From assembly GCA_016870915.1 (NCBI GenBank), contig VFZY01000019.1:1-48017 (forward strand): DNA of 48,017 nucleotides, written 5' to 3'. The notes below the pieces were generated by a model that saw nothing but the letters and a program-made list of their open reading frames with translations, was not told where the DNA came from and made no database searches. This document shows, in pieces, positions 5,715 to 13,616 of this stretch (positions within the stretch are counted from its first letter, which is position 1; every line of letters starts with the position of its first letter). The DNA is from Acidobacteriota bacterium. GTDB taxonomy: Bacteria; Acidobacteriota; Terriglobia; Bryobacterales; Bryobacteraceae. A program made the translations under genes and the position numbers.

Positions 5715-8422
5715 ACACCCTCGCACAGGGGAGCGTCTTCCGGGATGGCGAGATCGGGGTAGTACTCATCCAGTTCGCCCACTTCGTAGCGGGCAAGGCC
5801 GATGGCGTGCCAGAAGCGCCCCTTGAGGTCGCCGCCCCACTTGTACTTCCCGTTCGGACGGAAGGCAACCCAGCCGGATTCCGAGGCGAAGAGGATCGCG
5901 AGACACGCGCCCGTCTCCCGGTCCCAGTAACGAATCGTCCCGTCTTCGGAACTGCTGATCACGATCTGCCCGCCTGGATGGAACGCGACTGCCCACACGG
6001 AGTCGCTGTGGCCTTCGAGCGTGCGAAGGAGCTTCCCGCTGTGGGCGTCCCAAAGCTTCACAGTTTTGTCAGAGGACCCGCTGGCGAGCCCCTGCGCGTC
6101 AAACGCCACGCTCAGGACCGAATTCGTGTGGCCCTCGAGCGTGCGCAGGAGCTTCCCGCTGTGGGCGTCCCAAAGCTTCACGGTTTTATCAGAGGACCCG
6201 CTGGCGAGCGTGCGCCCCTGCGCGTCAAACGCCACGCTCAGGACCGAATACGTGTGGCCCTCGAGCGTGCGCAGGAGCTTCCCGCTGGGGGCGTCCCACA
6301 GCTTCACCGTGTTGTCCTTGGACCCGCTGGCGAGCGTGCTTGCCTGCGCGTCAAACGTCACGCTCAGGACCCAATCCGTATGGCCCTGGAGCGTGCGCAG
6401 GAGCTTCCCGTTGGGGGCGTCCCACAGCTTCACGGTGTTGTCATGGGACCCGCTGGCGAGCGTGCGCCCCTGCGCGTCAAACGCCACGCTCCGGACATAA
6501 CCCTTGTGGCCCTCGAGCGTGCCCAGGAGCTTCCCGCTGGTGGCGTCCCACAGCTTCACGGTTTTGTCAGAGGACCCGCTGGCGAGCGTGCGCCCCTGCG
6601 CGTCAAACGCCACGCTGCGTACGGAATTCTTGTGGCCCTCAAGCGTGCGCAGGAGCTTCCCGCTGGGGGCGTCCCACAGCTTCACGGTTTTGTCAGAGGA
6701 CCCGCTGGCGAGCATGCGCCCCTGCGCGTCAAACGCCACGCTCAGGACCCCATTCTTGTGGCCCTCGAGCGTGCGCAGGAGCTTCCCGCTGGTGGCGTGC
6801 CACAGCTTCACGGTGTTGTCAGAGGACCCGCTGGCGAGCGTGCGCCCCTGCGCGTCAAACGCCACGCTCCAGACCCAATTCGTGTGGCCCTCGAGCGTGC
6901 GCAGGAGCTTCCCGCTGGAAGAGTCCCACAGCTTCACGGTGTTGTCAGAGGACCCGCTGGCGAGCGTGCGCCCCTCCGCGTCAAACGCTACGCTCCGGAC
7001 CGAATCCGTGTGGCCCTCGAGTGTGCGCCGGAGCTTCCCGCTGGTGGCGTCCCACAGCTTCACGGTGTTGTCATAGGACCCGCTGGCGACCATGCGCCCT
7101 TGCGCGTCAAGCGCCACGCTCAGGACCAAAATCCCGTGGCCCTCGATCGTGCGCAGGAGCTTCCCGCTGGGGGCGTCCCACAGCTTCACGGTGTTGTCAG
7201 AGGACCCGCTCGCGAGCGTGAGCCCTTGCGCGTCAAACGCGACGCTCAGGACCCCACTCGTGTGGCCCTCGAGCGTGCGCAGGAGCTTCCCGCTGGGAGT
7301 GTCCCAGAGCTTCACGGTATTGTCCATGGACCCGCTCGCGAGTGTGCGTCCCTGTCCGCCAAACGCCACGCCTATCACCCCATTCGCGTGGTCCAGGAGC
7401 GTGCGCAGGAGCTTCCCGCTTGGGGCGTCCCACAGCTTCACGGTGTTGTCAGAGGACCCGCTGGCGAGCGTGCGCCCCTGCGCGTCAAACGCCACGCTCA
7501 GGACCCCATGCGTGTGGCCCTCGAGCGTGCGGATACGGTGGCCGGTCCGGGCGCTCCGGATGGTAATGACGTTGCCCTCAGCCTGAGCGATCCAAAACCC
7601 GTCGGGGCTAAAGGTGATCGACTGGACTTCACCTCCCCGCGTCACCATCGGTTCCGGCTGATGGCCGCCTTCGGCGCGAGCGGTTCCCACAAGCCTCGCG
7701 CCAGCCCACCGGGTCGTCTCATCGGTTCGGAGGCCGCTGAGATCCGCGCCCTCCAGACGCGCCAGGGTGAAATCCGTGCCCCGTGCGTCGGCGCCTGTAA
7801 ACTTGGCCTTCCGGAGATCGGCTTCGGCAAAGCAGGCTTCAACGAGACTCGCGCCGGTAAAGTCCGCCTCTACCGCAACCACGCCCTCCAGGTTGGCCTG
7901 AGCCAGGTTGGCCCGCCGCAGCGACTGCCGCGCGAAATCCCGTCCGCGCAAGTCCTGACGTGCCAGATCCAGAGCGGTCTCGGTGACAGCTCCTTCTTTC
8001 TGAAGTAGCAGAGCGTTGCCCTTGGCCACACCGGAAGCATCCTCGGACCGGAGCACATCACCAACCCACGCGGCCACACTCTGCCGCCCGGCGCACGCAA
8101 GGACAAACCGGGCCATCAGAGCTGAGATCTCCCGCTGACCCAGCAGGGCTCCGTGCGCCCGCAAGTCCCGGGCAGCCGCCCGCGCCACCAGCCACTCCGC
8201 CACGGAGAAATGGATGAATCGGAAACGCTCGCCCTCGCGAACCAGCAGAGACCGGGAACCAATCTGTTGCGCGGCCACCTCCGCACCAAGCGCGGTCACC
8301 TTGAGAGTCTGGCCGGCCTCCGCGAGCTCTCCAATGCCAACGTCCTCCTGGCCATTCCAGATCTTGAGAGCCACAAGCTCCACCGCGTCCCAAAGCTGCT
8401 GCGTGCGCAGGCCTTGCTTCTC
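5633..8422 (-). CDS. 3' part of SIR2-NACHT receptor: NACHT C-terminus, pentapeptide repeats, WD40 propellers
   Basis: This is the downstream half of a protein interrupted by a frameshift near 8422-8426; after correction the whole protein is about 1,514 residues. Before the first possible start, this frame still encodes EKQGLRTQQLWDAVELVALK, the natural continuation of the NACHT module. FRFIHFSVAEWLVARAAA is the winged-helix end of a NACHT/STAND ATPase. Pentapeptide repeats (pattern A-x-L/F at every fifth residue) span about 7739-7966. Then come 14 WD40 blades, of which R1-R12 are near-identical and R13 is diverged. The C-terminus after GELDEYYPDLAIPEDAPL is antisense to the end of the PQQ dehydrogenase. 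The WD40 part is expected to recognise a ligand and the NACHT part to oligomerise. It may be a pseudogene half or reflect a sequence error. Confidence 0.85.
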   Translation of the reverse strand, partial: EKQGLRTQQLWDAVELVALKIWNGQEDVGIGELAEAGQTLKVTALGAEVAAQQIGSRSLLVREGERFRFIHFSVAEWLVARAAARDLRAHGALLGQREISALMARFVLACAGRQSVAAWVGDVLRSEDASGVAKGNALLLQKEGAVTETALDLARQDLRGRDFARQSLRRANLAQANLEGVVAVEADFTGASLVEACFAEADLRKAKFTGADARGTDFTLARLEGADLSGLRTDETTRWAGARLVGTARAEGGHQPEPMVTRGGEVQSITFSPDGFWIAQAEGNVITIRSARTGHRIRTLEGHTHGVLSVAFDAQGRTLASGSSDNTVKLWDAPSGKLLRTLLDHANGVIGVAFGGQGRTLASGSMDNTVKLWDTPSGKLLRTLEGHTSGVLSVAFDAQGLTLASGSSDNTVKLWDAPSGKLLRTIEGHGILVLSVALDAQGRMVASGSYDNTVKLWDATSGKLRRTLEGHTDSVRSVAFDAEGRTLASGSSDNTVKLWDSSSGKLLRTLEGHTNWVWSVAFDAQGRTLASGSSDNTVKLWHATSGKLLRTLEGHKNGVLSVAFDAQGRMLASGSSDKTVKLWDAPSGKLLRTLEGHKNSVRSVAFDAQGRTLASGSSDKTVKLWDATSGKLLGTLEGHKGYVRSVAFDAQGRTLASGSHDNTVKLWDAPNGKLLRTLQGHTDWVLSVTFDAQASTLASGSKDNTVKLWDAPSGKLLRTLEGHTYSVLSVAFDAQGRTLASGSSDKTVKLWDAHSGKLLRTLEGHTNSVLSVAFDAQGLASGSSDKTVKLWDAHSGKLLRTLEGHSDSVWAVAFHPGGQIVISSSEDGTIRYWDRETGACLAILFASESGWVAFRPNGKYKWGGDLKGRFWHAIGLARYEVGELDEYYPDLAIPEDAPLCEGVYLPSNKAKATTLTPAVRARNWWPFTS
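5891..7522 (-). repeat. 13 tandem 126-bp repeats encoding near-identical WD40 blades
   Basis: Thirteen direct repeats of 42 codons; R12 is two codons short, giving 1,632 bp. The backbone SVAFDAQGRTLASGSSD-x-TVKLWD is nearly invariant from R1 to R12, and R13 is diverged. Differences cluster at unit positions 4, 5, 6, 8, 24, 26, 33 and 34 (E of EGH = 1). The high DNA identity implies recent amplification or ongoing homogenisation. A diverged blade precedes R1 and a degenerate one follows R13, so two seven-bladed propellers are plausible. Confidence 0.95.
7739..7966 (-). repeat. Pentapeptide-repeat segment between the NACHT and WD40 modules
   Basis: About 75 residues, from DLARQDLRGRDFARQSLRRA through LEGADLSGL, show the pentapeptide pattern with L or F as the central residue and A two before it (right-handed quadrilateral beta-helix). 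In a receptor of this architecture it probably acts as a rigid spacer between ATPase and sensor. Confidence 0.8.
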
Positions 8423-10179
8423 ACCCGGTCGAACTTCTCCAGCGTCATCAGCAGGGCTTGTTCCGTCTCCGCCCGGCGTCCAAGCTGCTGGAGCACCTGA
8501 TCGTCGGACTTGAAGTGCTGAGTCCGGCTGGTGACCACCACGCGGGCGTTCCCTCCCGCCGCGGCGCAGATGGTCTCGAAGTGCTCCGCGGCGCCCTCGT
8601 AACCCACACGAAGCTCAAGCTCGTCGTAGCCGTCGAACAGCAGCGCGACGCGCCCCTCGCGAATCATGTACTCGAGCTCACCAAGGGCGAAGTCCTTCTG
8701 TTCCTCCTGCGCCAGGTGGGTGGCAAGAAGACCATGTAGCGAATCCTGCCGGTTGAGACGCCGCAAGTCGATCAGGAGCGGGGTGATCCGCTTTTCCTCC
8801 ATCAAGCGACGGGCGACTTGGCGCAGCAGGAAACTCTTGCCCGTGCCGAAATCTCCGAGCACGACCGTGAAGCCACCCTTCGGAGCGGTGACCCGCTCCC
8901 AGACAGCCTCAAGCGCATCGGTTTCGACACGCCTCTCCCGTCCCAGCCAGTAGCTGATCTCCTGCGGGATGAACAGATCGCTCGGATAGCGAGCATCGTC
9001 CAGGCGCCGCTCCAGCTTATCGAGGTACGGGCGGAAGTCGATCAGCGCGTCCTGGAGTCCAGTGAAGCTCTGGACACGAACTCCCGGAACTGCGTTGGCC
9101 GGGGGTCCCGAGCCGTCATGAACGAAGACGGCGGGCGAGTGGTCATAGTCCATCCGCACCACTCGCTGCTCGAACGCTGCGAGGGAAGACGCCGGTCCCA
9201 CCCCCACCGGGAAGCACTCGCCGTGCTTGGTGGTGACGCGAAGGTAATCGACGCCGGGACGGCTGAACGGCTCGACCATCCAACCGCGCACCCGATAGAC
9301 ATCGCCGACACGCGAGATCAGCGTGTCGCGATCTGGACGCTCAACCTCGTGGCGGACATCTGCTCCGGTTCCGACATGCGACGCCATCTCGCGAAGCACA
9401 GCCAGGAGCGGTTTTCCGTAGGTGTCGACCGCGATAGTCTCGACGCCTTTGAACTGCCCTTCCTGCCCTTTGAGCACCAACGCGTAGTGCGGCCCGCCTA
9501 CGCCGCCGAACAAGTCGCTCACCCACTTGAACTGCGCCTGAATCGCGTCCTCGACAGCCGCTCCGACGAAAAGAAAATGCCGCGTCACCAGTTGCTGAGT
9601 CAGTGCCGTGAATGCCGCATCGTAGCCCCGATTCCGATAGAGCTTCTCGTACGAATCGAACGTAAGGATGATGTCGTCAGGGTGGTCGATGAAGCCGTGG
9701 AGGTGCCAGACGGTTTCTCGCTCGATCGATCCCCCCAGGATGCTCGGAAAGCTCGCCTTGTCGGAGGGTAGCAACCGGCGCACATTGGGCCGCGCCCACT
9801 CAAGCACACGGTCGTAGTTGGTGGTGATGATCAGCTTGCTGCCAAGATTCCAGAGCGCGTTGGGCAGTGCGAGATCAGCATTCGTTGGCCGAAGTGGATC
9901 GAACCGTTCCTTCAGGAACGCGACCCACGCGCCAGCCAAGGCAGCCCGTGCCCGGTCGGCGGCTTCCAGATAGTCTTCCACCCCAGTCAGGGCTTCAATG
10001 ACCTTCGCCTCTTTCTCCTTGCCCTCGCGGCGAACGCGATCCGCCGCGTCGGCAAGCAGCTTGCTCCAGGCCGGAAACAGGCCATCCTTCACCGACAGCG
10101 ACACGCCGGCGCCCGCGAACGGCACGACGCGCCGCTCCTTCAACGCACGGATGAGAGTCTCGGGAAGCGCCACAGGCAC
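8296..10179 (-). CDS. 5' part of SIR2-NACHT receptor: SIR2-like NADase domain and NACHT NTPase
   Basis: The ORF starts at a GTG (10179). Residues 1 to about 265 form a SIR2-like domain: VVPFAGAGVSL (23-28, NAD loop), IITTNYDRVLE (TTNYD 119-123) and VWHLHGFIDHPDD (HLHG 159-162, catalytic histidine region). Such domains deplete NAD+ in several anti-phage systems. Residues of about 290-400 are an unassigned linker with an alpha/beta pattern. The NACHT NTPase follows: Walker A GDFGTGKS (442-449), Walker B VALLFDGYDEL (511-521) and VVVTSR (547-552). The true frame is lost after residue 585; the last ~42 residues (RSKACARSS onward) are out of frame. The restored protein resembles NLR-like defence receptors: effector, NTPase, repeat sensor. 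It stands alone between metabolic genes. Confidence 0.88.
   Translation of the reverse strand: MPVALPETLIRALKERRVVPFAGAGVSLSVKDGLFPAWSKLLADAADRVRREGKEKEAKVIEALTGVEDYLEAADRARAALAGAWVAFLKERFDPLRPTNADLALPNALWNLGSKLIITTNYDRVLEWARPNVRRLLPSDKASFPSILGGSIERETVWHLHGFIDHPDDIILTFDSYEKLYRNRGYDAAFTALTQQLVTRHFLFVGAAVEDAIQAQFKWVSDLFGGVGGPHYALVLKGQEGQFKGVETIAVDTYGKPLLAVLREMASHVGTGADVRHEVERPDRDTLISRVGDVYRVRGWMVEPFSRPGVDYLRVTTKHGECFPVGVGPASSLAAFEQRVVRMDYDHSPAVFVHDGSGPPANAVPGVRVQSFTGLQDALIDFRPYLDKLERRLDDARYPSDLFIPQEISYWLGRERRVETDALEAVWERVTAPKGGFTVVLGDFGTGKSFLLRQVARRLMEEKRITPLLIDLRRLNRQDSLHGLLATHLAQEEQKDFALGELEYMIREGRVALLFDGYDELELRVGYEGAAEHFETICAAAGGNARVVVTSRTQHFKSDDQVLQQLGRRAETEQALLMTLEKFDRVRSKACARSSFGTRWSLWLSRSGMARRTLALESSRRPARLSR
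8421..8426 (-). other. Frameshift site within the SIR2-NACHT-WD40 gene
   Basis: On the minus strand the bases run through codons F-D-R, then GT, then codons E-K-Q-G. The upstream frame is homologous up to R585 and the downstream frame from GAG at 8422. Two extra bases (GT) or one missing base break the frame. No slippery heptamer is visible at the site, so a mutation or sequence error is more likely than programmed frameshifting. Confidence 0.8.
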
Positions 10180-10199
10180 TCAGGATAACACCGAGTAAG

Positions 10200-11120
10200 T
10201 CACTGCGCCTTGCGCACAAAGACGAATCGCTGCCCATCCGGCGCCACGTCATACTTTGGCAGCCACGGGGCCTCATCGGGAAAGTTGCCCTTCGTTGCCG
10301 TCAGTGCGAACAGGCGCTCGGCCGGTTCGACGCGGAATTCGTCCCCGGTCTGCACCTTCACTCGCATCAGGGCGCTCTCTCCCAGCACGTAGAACAGTTC
10401 CGTGCCGTCGCGGCTCCAGCGCGGCTGCCAGCCACCGCCTGCCCAGCCTGCGCCCAACGTTCGCGATACCTTCCAGCGTCTCCGTGGCTCGCGCGTGGGC
10501 GAGACGTACACCTCGAACGGCCCCTCCACATTCGAGACATAGGCGATGTACAGCCCGTCCGGCGAAAACCGGGCCGCCTCCGTCCAGCCTCGCATGTGGG
10601 CGAAGAGCGGTATCGGCTCATCCTCACCAATCCGCCACAGCAGCGTTTCACGCCCCGCGCCGGTGGCGTTGGTGAACAGCAGCCAGCGCCCCGTGGGTGA
10701 CCAGGAGCGTGGAAACTGCGACTCCGGCTGCTTGTGGATCAACACCGCTTCGCCCGCCGGGGCCACCGGCTTGCGGTAGATCTCGTAGTTGCCCAGCCGG
10801 CTGCTGGTGAAGATGATCTCGCGGCCATCGGGACGCCACACCGGAAAGTTGTCGTTGCCCGGTGAAACCTCCAGCACTTCCTTTGTCCCCGCCGCCGTGT
10901 CGTGAATCCAGATATCGCGATCCGCCGCCGCCCCATCGCGGGCCGAGACCGCAATCTTCGTGCCGTCCGGCGATACTTCGGGAAAGTAGATGGCCTGTTG
11001 CCGGGCACCCACGCGCCCCAGCACTTTGCCTGTGCGATCCACCCACACCATCTCCTGCGGCATGTCCGCCGCGGTGGGCTGCTGCGTCAGCAGCAGTAGA
11101 GCCGCTACACCGATGCTCAT
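10200..11120 (-). CDS. TolB/PD40 beta-propeller secreted protein
   Basis: 306 residues from the ATG at 11120, which overlaps the upstream gene's stop (ATGA); the longer open frame upstream is a shadow of that gene. The N-terminus MSIGVAALLLLTQQPTAAD is a short signal peptide. Four or more PD40 motifs are visible: FPEVSPDGTKIAVSARD, FPVWRPDGREIIFTSS, FPRSWSPTGRWLLFTN, AARFSPDGLYIAYVSN and QPRWSRDGTELFYV. These form a six-bladed TolB-like propeller. DRTGKVLGRVG at the start resembles the family of PD40 proteins often attached to kinase or transporter systems in Acidobacteria, but no kinase is present here. Its role is unknown; its partner is presumably the metallohydrolase encoded upstream in the same operon. 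Confidence 0.85.
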   Translation of the reverse strand: MSIGVAALLLLTQQPTAADMPQEMVWVDRTGKVLGRVGARQQAIYFPEVSPDGTKIAVSARDGAAADRDIWIHDTAAGTKEVLEVSPGNDNFPVWRPDGREIIFTSSRLGNYEIYRKPVAPAGEAVLIHKQPESQFPRSWSPTGRWLLFTNATGAGRETLLWRIGEDEPIPLFAHMRGWTEAARFSPDGLYIAYVSNVEGPFEVYVSPTREPRRRWKVSRTLGAGWAGGGWQPRWSRDGTELFYVLGESALMRVKVQTGDEFRVEPAERLFALTATKGNFPDEAPWLPKYDVAPDGQRFVFVRKAQ

Positions 11121-13585
11121 TGTGTCTTCTCCATCATCAGCGCGCGCGCCTTTGCGTAGAGCGCCCGCGTCTCGGACCGCTCCGTTTCGTTGTTGAACTC
11201 GCCGGTGGCCATGGCCCGCTCCCGCGTCCTGTCCATCCAGGCGACGAAGTGCCGGGCATCTTCGGGTGATCGCGGCTTTTCGCCGCCCACCGTCACCCAC
11301 ACGGGCATTGCCGCCGCGAACGGGAACGGCCGGCGGATGGGGTCGCGCCCATACCGCGCCCGCACCTGCGCCGAGATCCAGCCGCTCTCCGTCACCTCCA
11401 CCTCTTGCGTGAACACCGCCCGGCGCCCATCGCCCTTCCACGTGCCCGCCAACTTGCCGTTGCGCAGGATCTCAATGGACTCGATGCCGTTGATGGATGC
11501 CACCTCCACTTTCACCCGCAGCCGGTGAATCCCTTTGGGCAACTGAATCTCGTCGCCCGGCTGCTTGCCGTCCACACTCACCAGCATCAGCGGACCCGCC
11601 GTCACAAAGGAGCGCCCGGCGCGAAAGTCCGCCATCCAGCGCTCGTAATCGAGCTTCGGCCCGGTCCGTACATAGACCCGGTTCGAACCCAGAATGTAGC
11701 TGCGGTAGAAGTTGGGAAACGCATCCTCGCCGGCCGAAGCCACCACGCGATAGCCCAGATTCCATGCACGGTACAAAGGCTCCATGCCGGCCAGCGTGTT
11801 CACCTCCACGAAGTCCACATTGCCCAAAGCCAGATCCACGGGAAAGTGCGATCCCGCGCCGTGCGCATACCCCGCCAATCCACCCTGATCGCGCGCCACC
11901 TGGAACGGCACCGTGTTCGACGGGTGCAGACTGCCCACCACCGTGTTCTGATAGCCCACATAGTCAGGCATGACCAGATGCTGCTTCAGGTTGAGGAACG
12001 CGGCGTGCTCCCAGAACGGCGGATGATACTCCTGGCTGTGGAAGAGCACGCGGGTGAGCGAGGAAACCGGGTCCGGCTTGCCGGTGAAGTGCGCCACGTC
12101 GGGAATGCGCTGCTCCTTGTTGCAGATGAGGTTGTTGAGCACGTGGATGTCCTCGGCCTCCGCCTGCTCCATCAGCCGCTTTGGTGTGTTGAAGTAGACC
12201 CCGGCGTAGTTCATGTGGAAGTGGTTGTCGCCATCCCACCAGCCGCGCGCCGGGAAATTGTTGAGTCTTGCGAGGCGCACCGTCACCCGGCTTGTCTCGC
12301 CTTGCCGGACCACCGCTTCCGCCTGTTGCGGAATGTACTCGAAGCCGCGCGAGACGCCCAGTTTGACAGCGCCCGGCGGCAGGTCCACTTCGAACATGCC
12401 GGGTGAGTGGAAGTAGTGGTACTCGCTCCTGTCCATGTGGTCGAACATCAGCCAGTCGGCGCGGAACCAGCTCTCGGGTGGAGCGTAGGCGCGGCCATCC
12501 GCGGCGTTCAAGTGCACACGGGACCGCATGGGCAGCCCCGTGGCCGCGTCCACAATGCGCACGGCCAGACGTCCCATGGGCCGCTTGTACTCGACGCGCT
12601 TTGGGACCACGCGTTCCATGCGCCCGCCAAACCAGTGCCACAGCCAGAGGCTGGTGTCCCCATCCTGATTGGAGATGAACGCGATGCGATTGCCGTCGGG
12701 CGACCAGCGTGGCGAGGTGCGGTCGAACTCGCCATAGGTGAGCGGGAAGGCGTCGCCGCCTGTGGGGGGCATGGCCCAAAGCTGCTGCCACTGCCCGCCC
12801 AGATAGCTGCTGTAGACCAGCTTTGCCCCGTCGGGCGAAAGTGTGGGGCGGGCCTTCCAGGTGGTCTCCTCATAGTGGAACCGCCGCAGGGGAGCGCCGG
12901 GCTGCGCGAGCATCCGGTAGAGGCCGCCGGAGCCATGGCGGTTGTCGCGGTTCGACACCAGGATGAGTTCGCGCCCGTCGCGGGTCCAGGTGGGATGGAT
13001 GTGGAGCGCCCACTTGCCGTAGTAGACCGTGGGCGGCTTCAGTTCGAAATCGCTGGTCAATGCGGTGACAGTGCCCTGCACACCGGCTCGCAGCGGCATC
13101 ACGTGGAGGTTGTAGTTTCCGTTCGGATGCGTGGAGACGAACGCCAGGCGCCCGCCGTCGGGCGACCACTCAGGCTCCACGTTGATGGAGTTGCCGTGGG
13201 TGAGCTGCCGGGTCTCGCCGGTGTCGAGGTCCAGCAGTTTGAGATGAATGGTCTCATTGAGGTCCGACGTGTAGACGATGTAGCGGCCGTCGGGCGACCA
13301 CGCGGGCATTGATGCGTAGCCCTGGTCCGATGTGATCTCACGCGCCACGCGATCCTGCAGGTTCATGCGCCACACCGACCCTCGCATAGCGAAGGCGATC
13401 TCGCGCCCGTCCGGCGACCACGCCGGAAAGTTCGGTCCGTTGGTGATCTGCGGCAGGTAGCATTCCAGCGTGTAGGGTTCGCCGGTCATGATGCGGGAGA
13501 AGGCGCGGCGCTGGCTCTGCGCCCCGCACGGCGGCGCGAGAAGGGCGAGAAGGGCGAGAAGGGCAACCGCGGTCAGTGTTCGCAT
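11117..13585 (-). CDS. Secreted TolB-propeller / CehA-McbA-type metallohydrolase
   Basis: 822 residues from the ATG at 13585, chosen because MRTLTAVALLALLALLAPP is a clear signal peptide; the extra 68 codons upstream are antisense of the aminotransferase. Residues of about 45-330 carry at least five PD40 repeats (FPAWSPDGREIAFAMR, MPAWSPDGRYIVYTS, EPEWSPDGGRLAFVS, TSPRWSPDGNRIAFIS). The C-terminal half contains WWDGDNHFHMNYAGVYF, a candidate H-x-H metal ligand pair, then GYAHGAGSHFPVDLALGNVDFVEV and VVASAGEDAFPNF. These match PHP-like metallohydrolases of the CehA/McbA family (carbaryl hydrolase relatives). The substrate is unknown. It is translationally coupled to the TolB gene downstream. 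Confidence 0.85.
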   Translation of the reverse strand: MRTLTAVALLALLALLAPPCGAQSQRRAFSRIMTGEPYTLECYLPQITNGPNFPAWSPDGREIAFAMRGSVWRMNLQDRVAREITSDQGYASMPAWSPDGRYIVYTSDLNETIHLKLLDLDTGETRQLTHGNSINVEPEWSPDGGRLAFVSTHPNGNYNLHVMPLRAGVQGTVTALTSDFELKPPTVYYGKWALHIHPTWTRDGRELILVSNRDNRHGSGGLYRMLAQPGAPLRRFHYEETTWKARPTLSPDGAKLVYSSYLGGQWQQLWAMPPTGGDAFPLTYGEFDRTSPRWSPDGNRIAFISNQDGDTSLWLWHWFGGRMERVVPKRVEYKRPMGRLAVRIVDAATGLPMRSRVHLNAADGRAYAPPESWFRADWLMFDHMDRSEYHYFHSPGMFEVDLPPGAVKLGVSRGFEYIPQQAEAVVRQGETSRVTVRLARLNNFPARGWWDGDNHFHMNYAGVYFNTPKRLMEQAEAEDIHVLNNLICNKEQRIPDVAHFTGKPDPVSSLTRVLFHSQEYHPPFWEHAAFLNLKQHLVMPDYVGYQNTVVGSLHPSNTVPFQVARDQGGLAGYAHGAGSHFPVDLALGNVDFVEVNTLAGMEPLYRAWNLGYRVVASAGEDAFPNFYRSYILGSNRVYVRTGPKLDYERWMADFRAGRSFVTAGPLMLVSVDGKQPGDEIQLPKGIHRLRVKVEVASINGIESIEILRNGKLAGTWKGDGRRAVFTQEVEVTESGWISAQVRARYGRDPIRRPFPFAAAMPVWVTVGGEKPRSPEDARHFVAWMDRTRERAMATGEFNNETERSETRALYAKARALMMEKTQ

Positions 13586-13600
13586 ACGGAGTCCAACGGG

Positions 13601-13610
13601 TATGATACTA
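13601..13610. promoter_or_regulatory. Candidate bidirectional -10 element between divergent genes
   Basis: The 31-bp gap between the metallohydrolase start (13585) and the aminotransferase start (13617) contains TATGATACTA. TATGAT is a good -10 for the plus strand, 10 bp before ATG, and TATCAT/TAGTAT reads as a -10 on the minus strand. No strong -35 is evident on either side. Confidence 0.35.
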
Positions 13611-13616
13611 GGCACC

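Noticed and set aside
5891-7522. Regular repeats that might be mistaken for a CRISPR array or satellite DNA
   Set aside because: The unit is 126 bp, in frame, and codes WD40 blades; there are no unique spacers.
5807-8008. A 733-codon plus-strand open frame across the WD40 region
   Set aside because: Periodic antisense shadow of the 126-bp repeats; low-complexity RAQELPA-type repeats with no fold.
8410-8435. Programmed ribosomal frameshifting in the SIR2-NACHT gene
   Set aside because: No slippery heptamer, stimulatory structure or nearby stop arrangement was seen.
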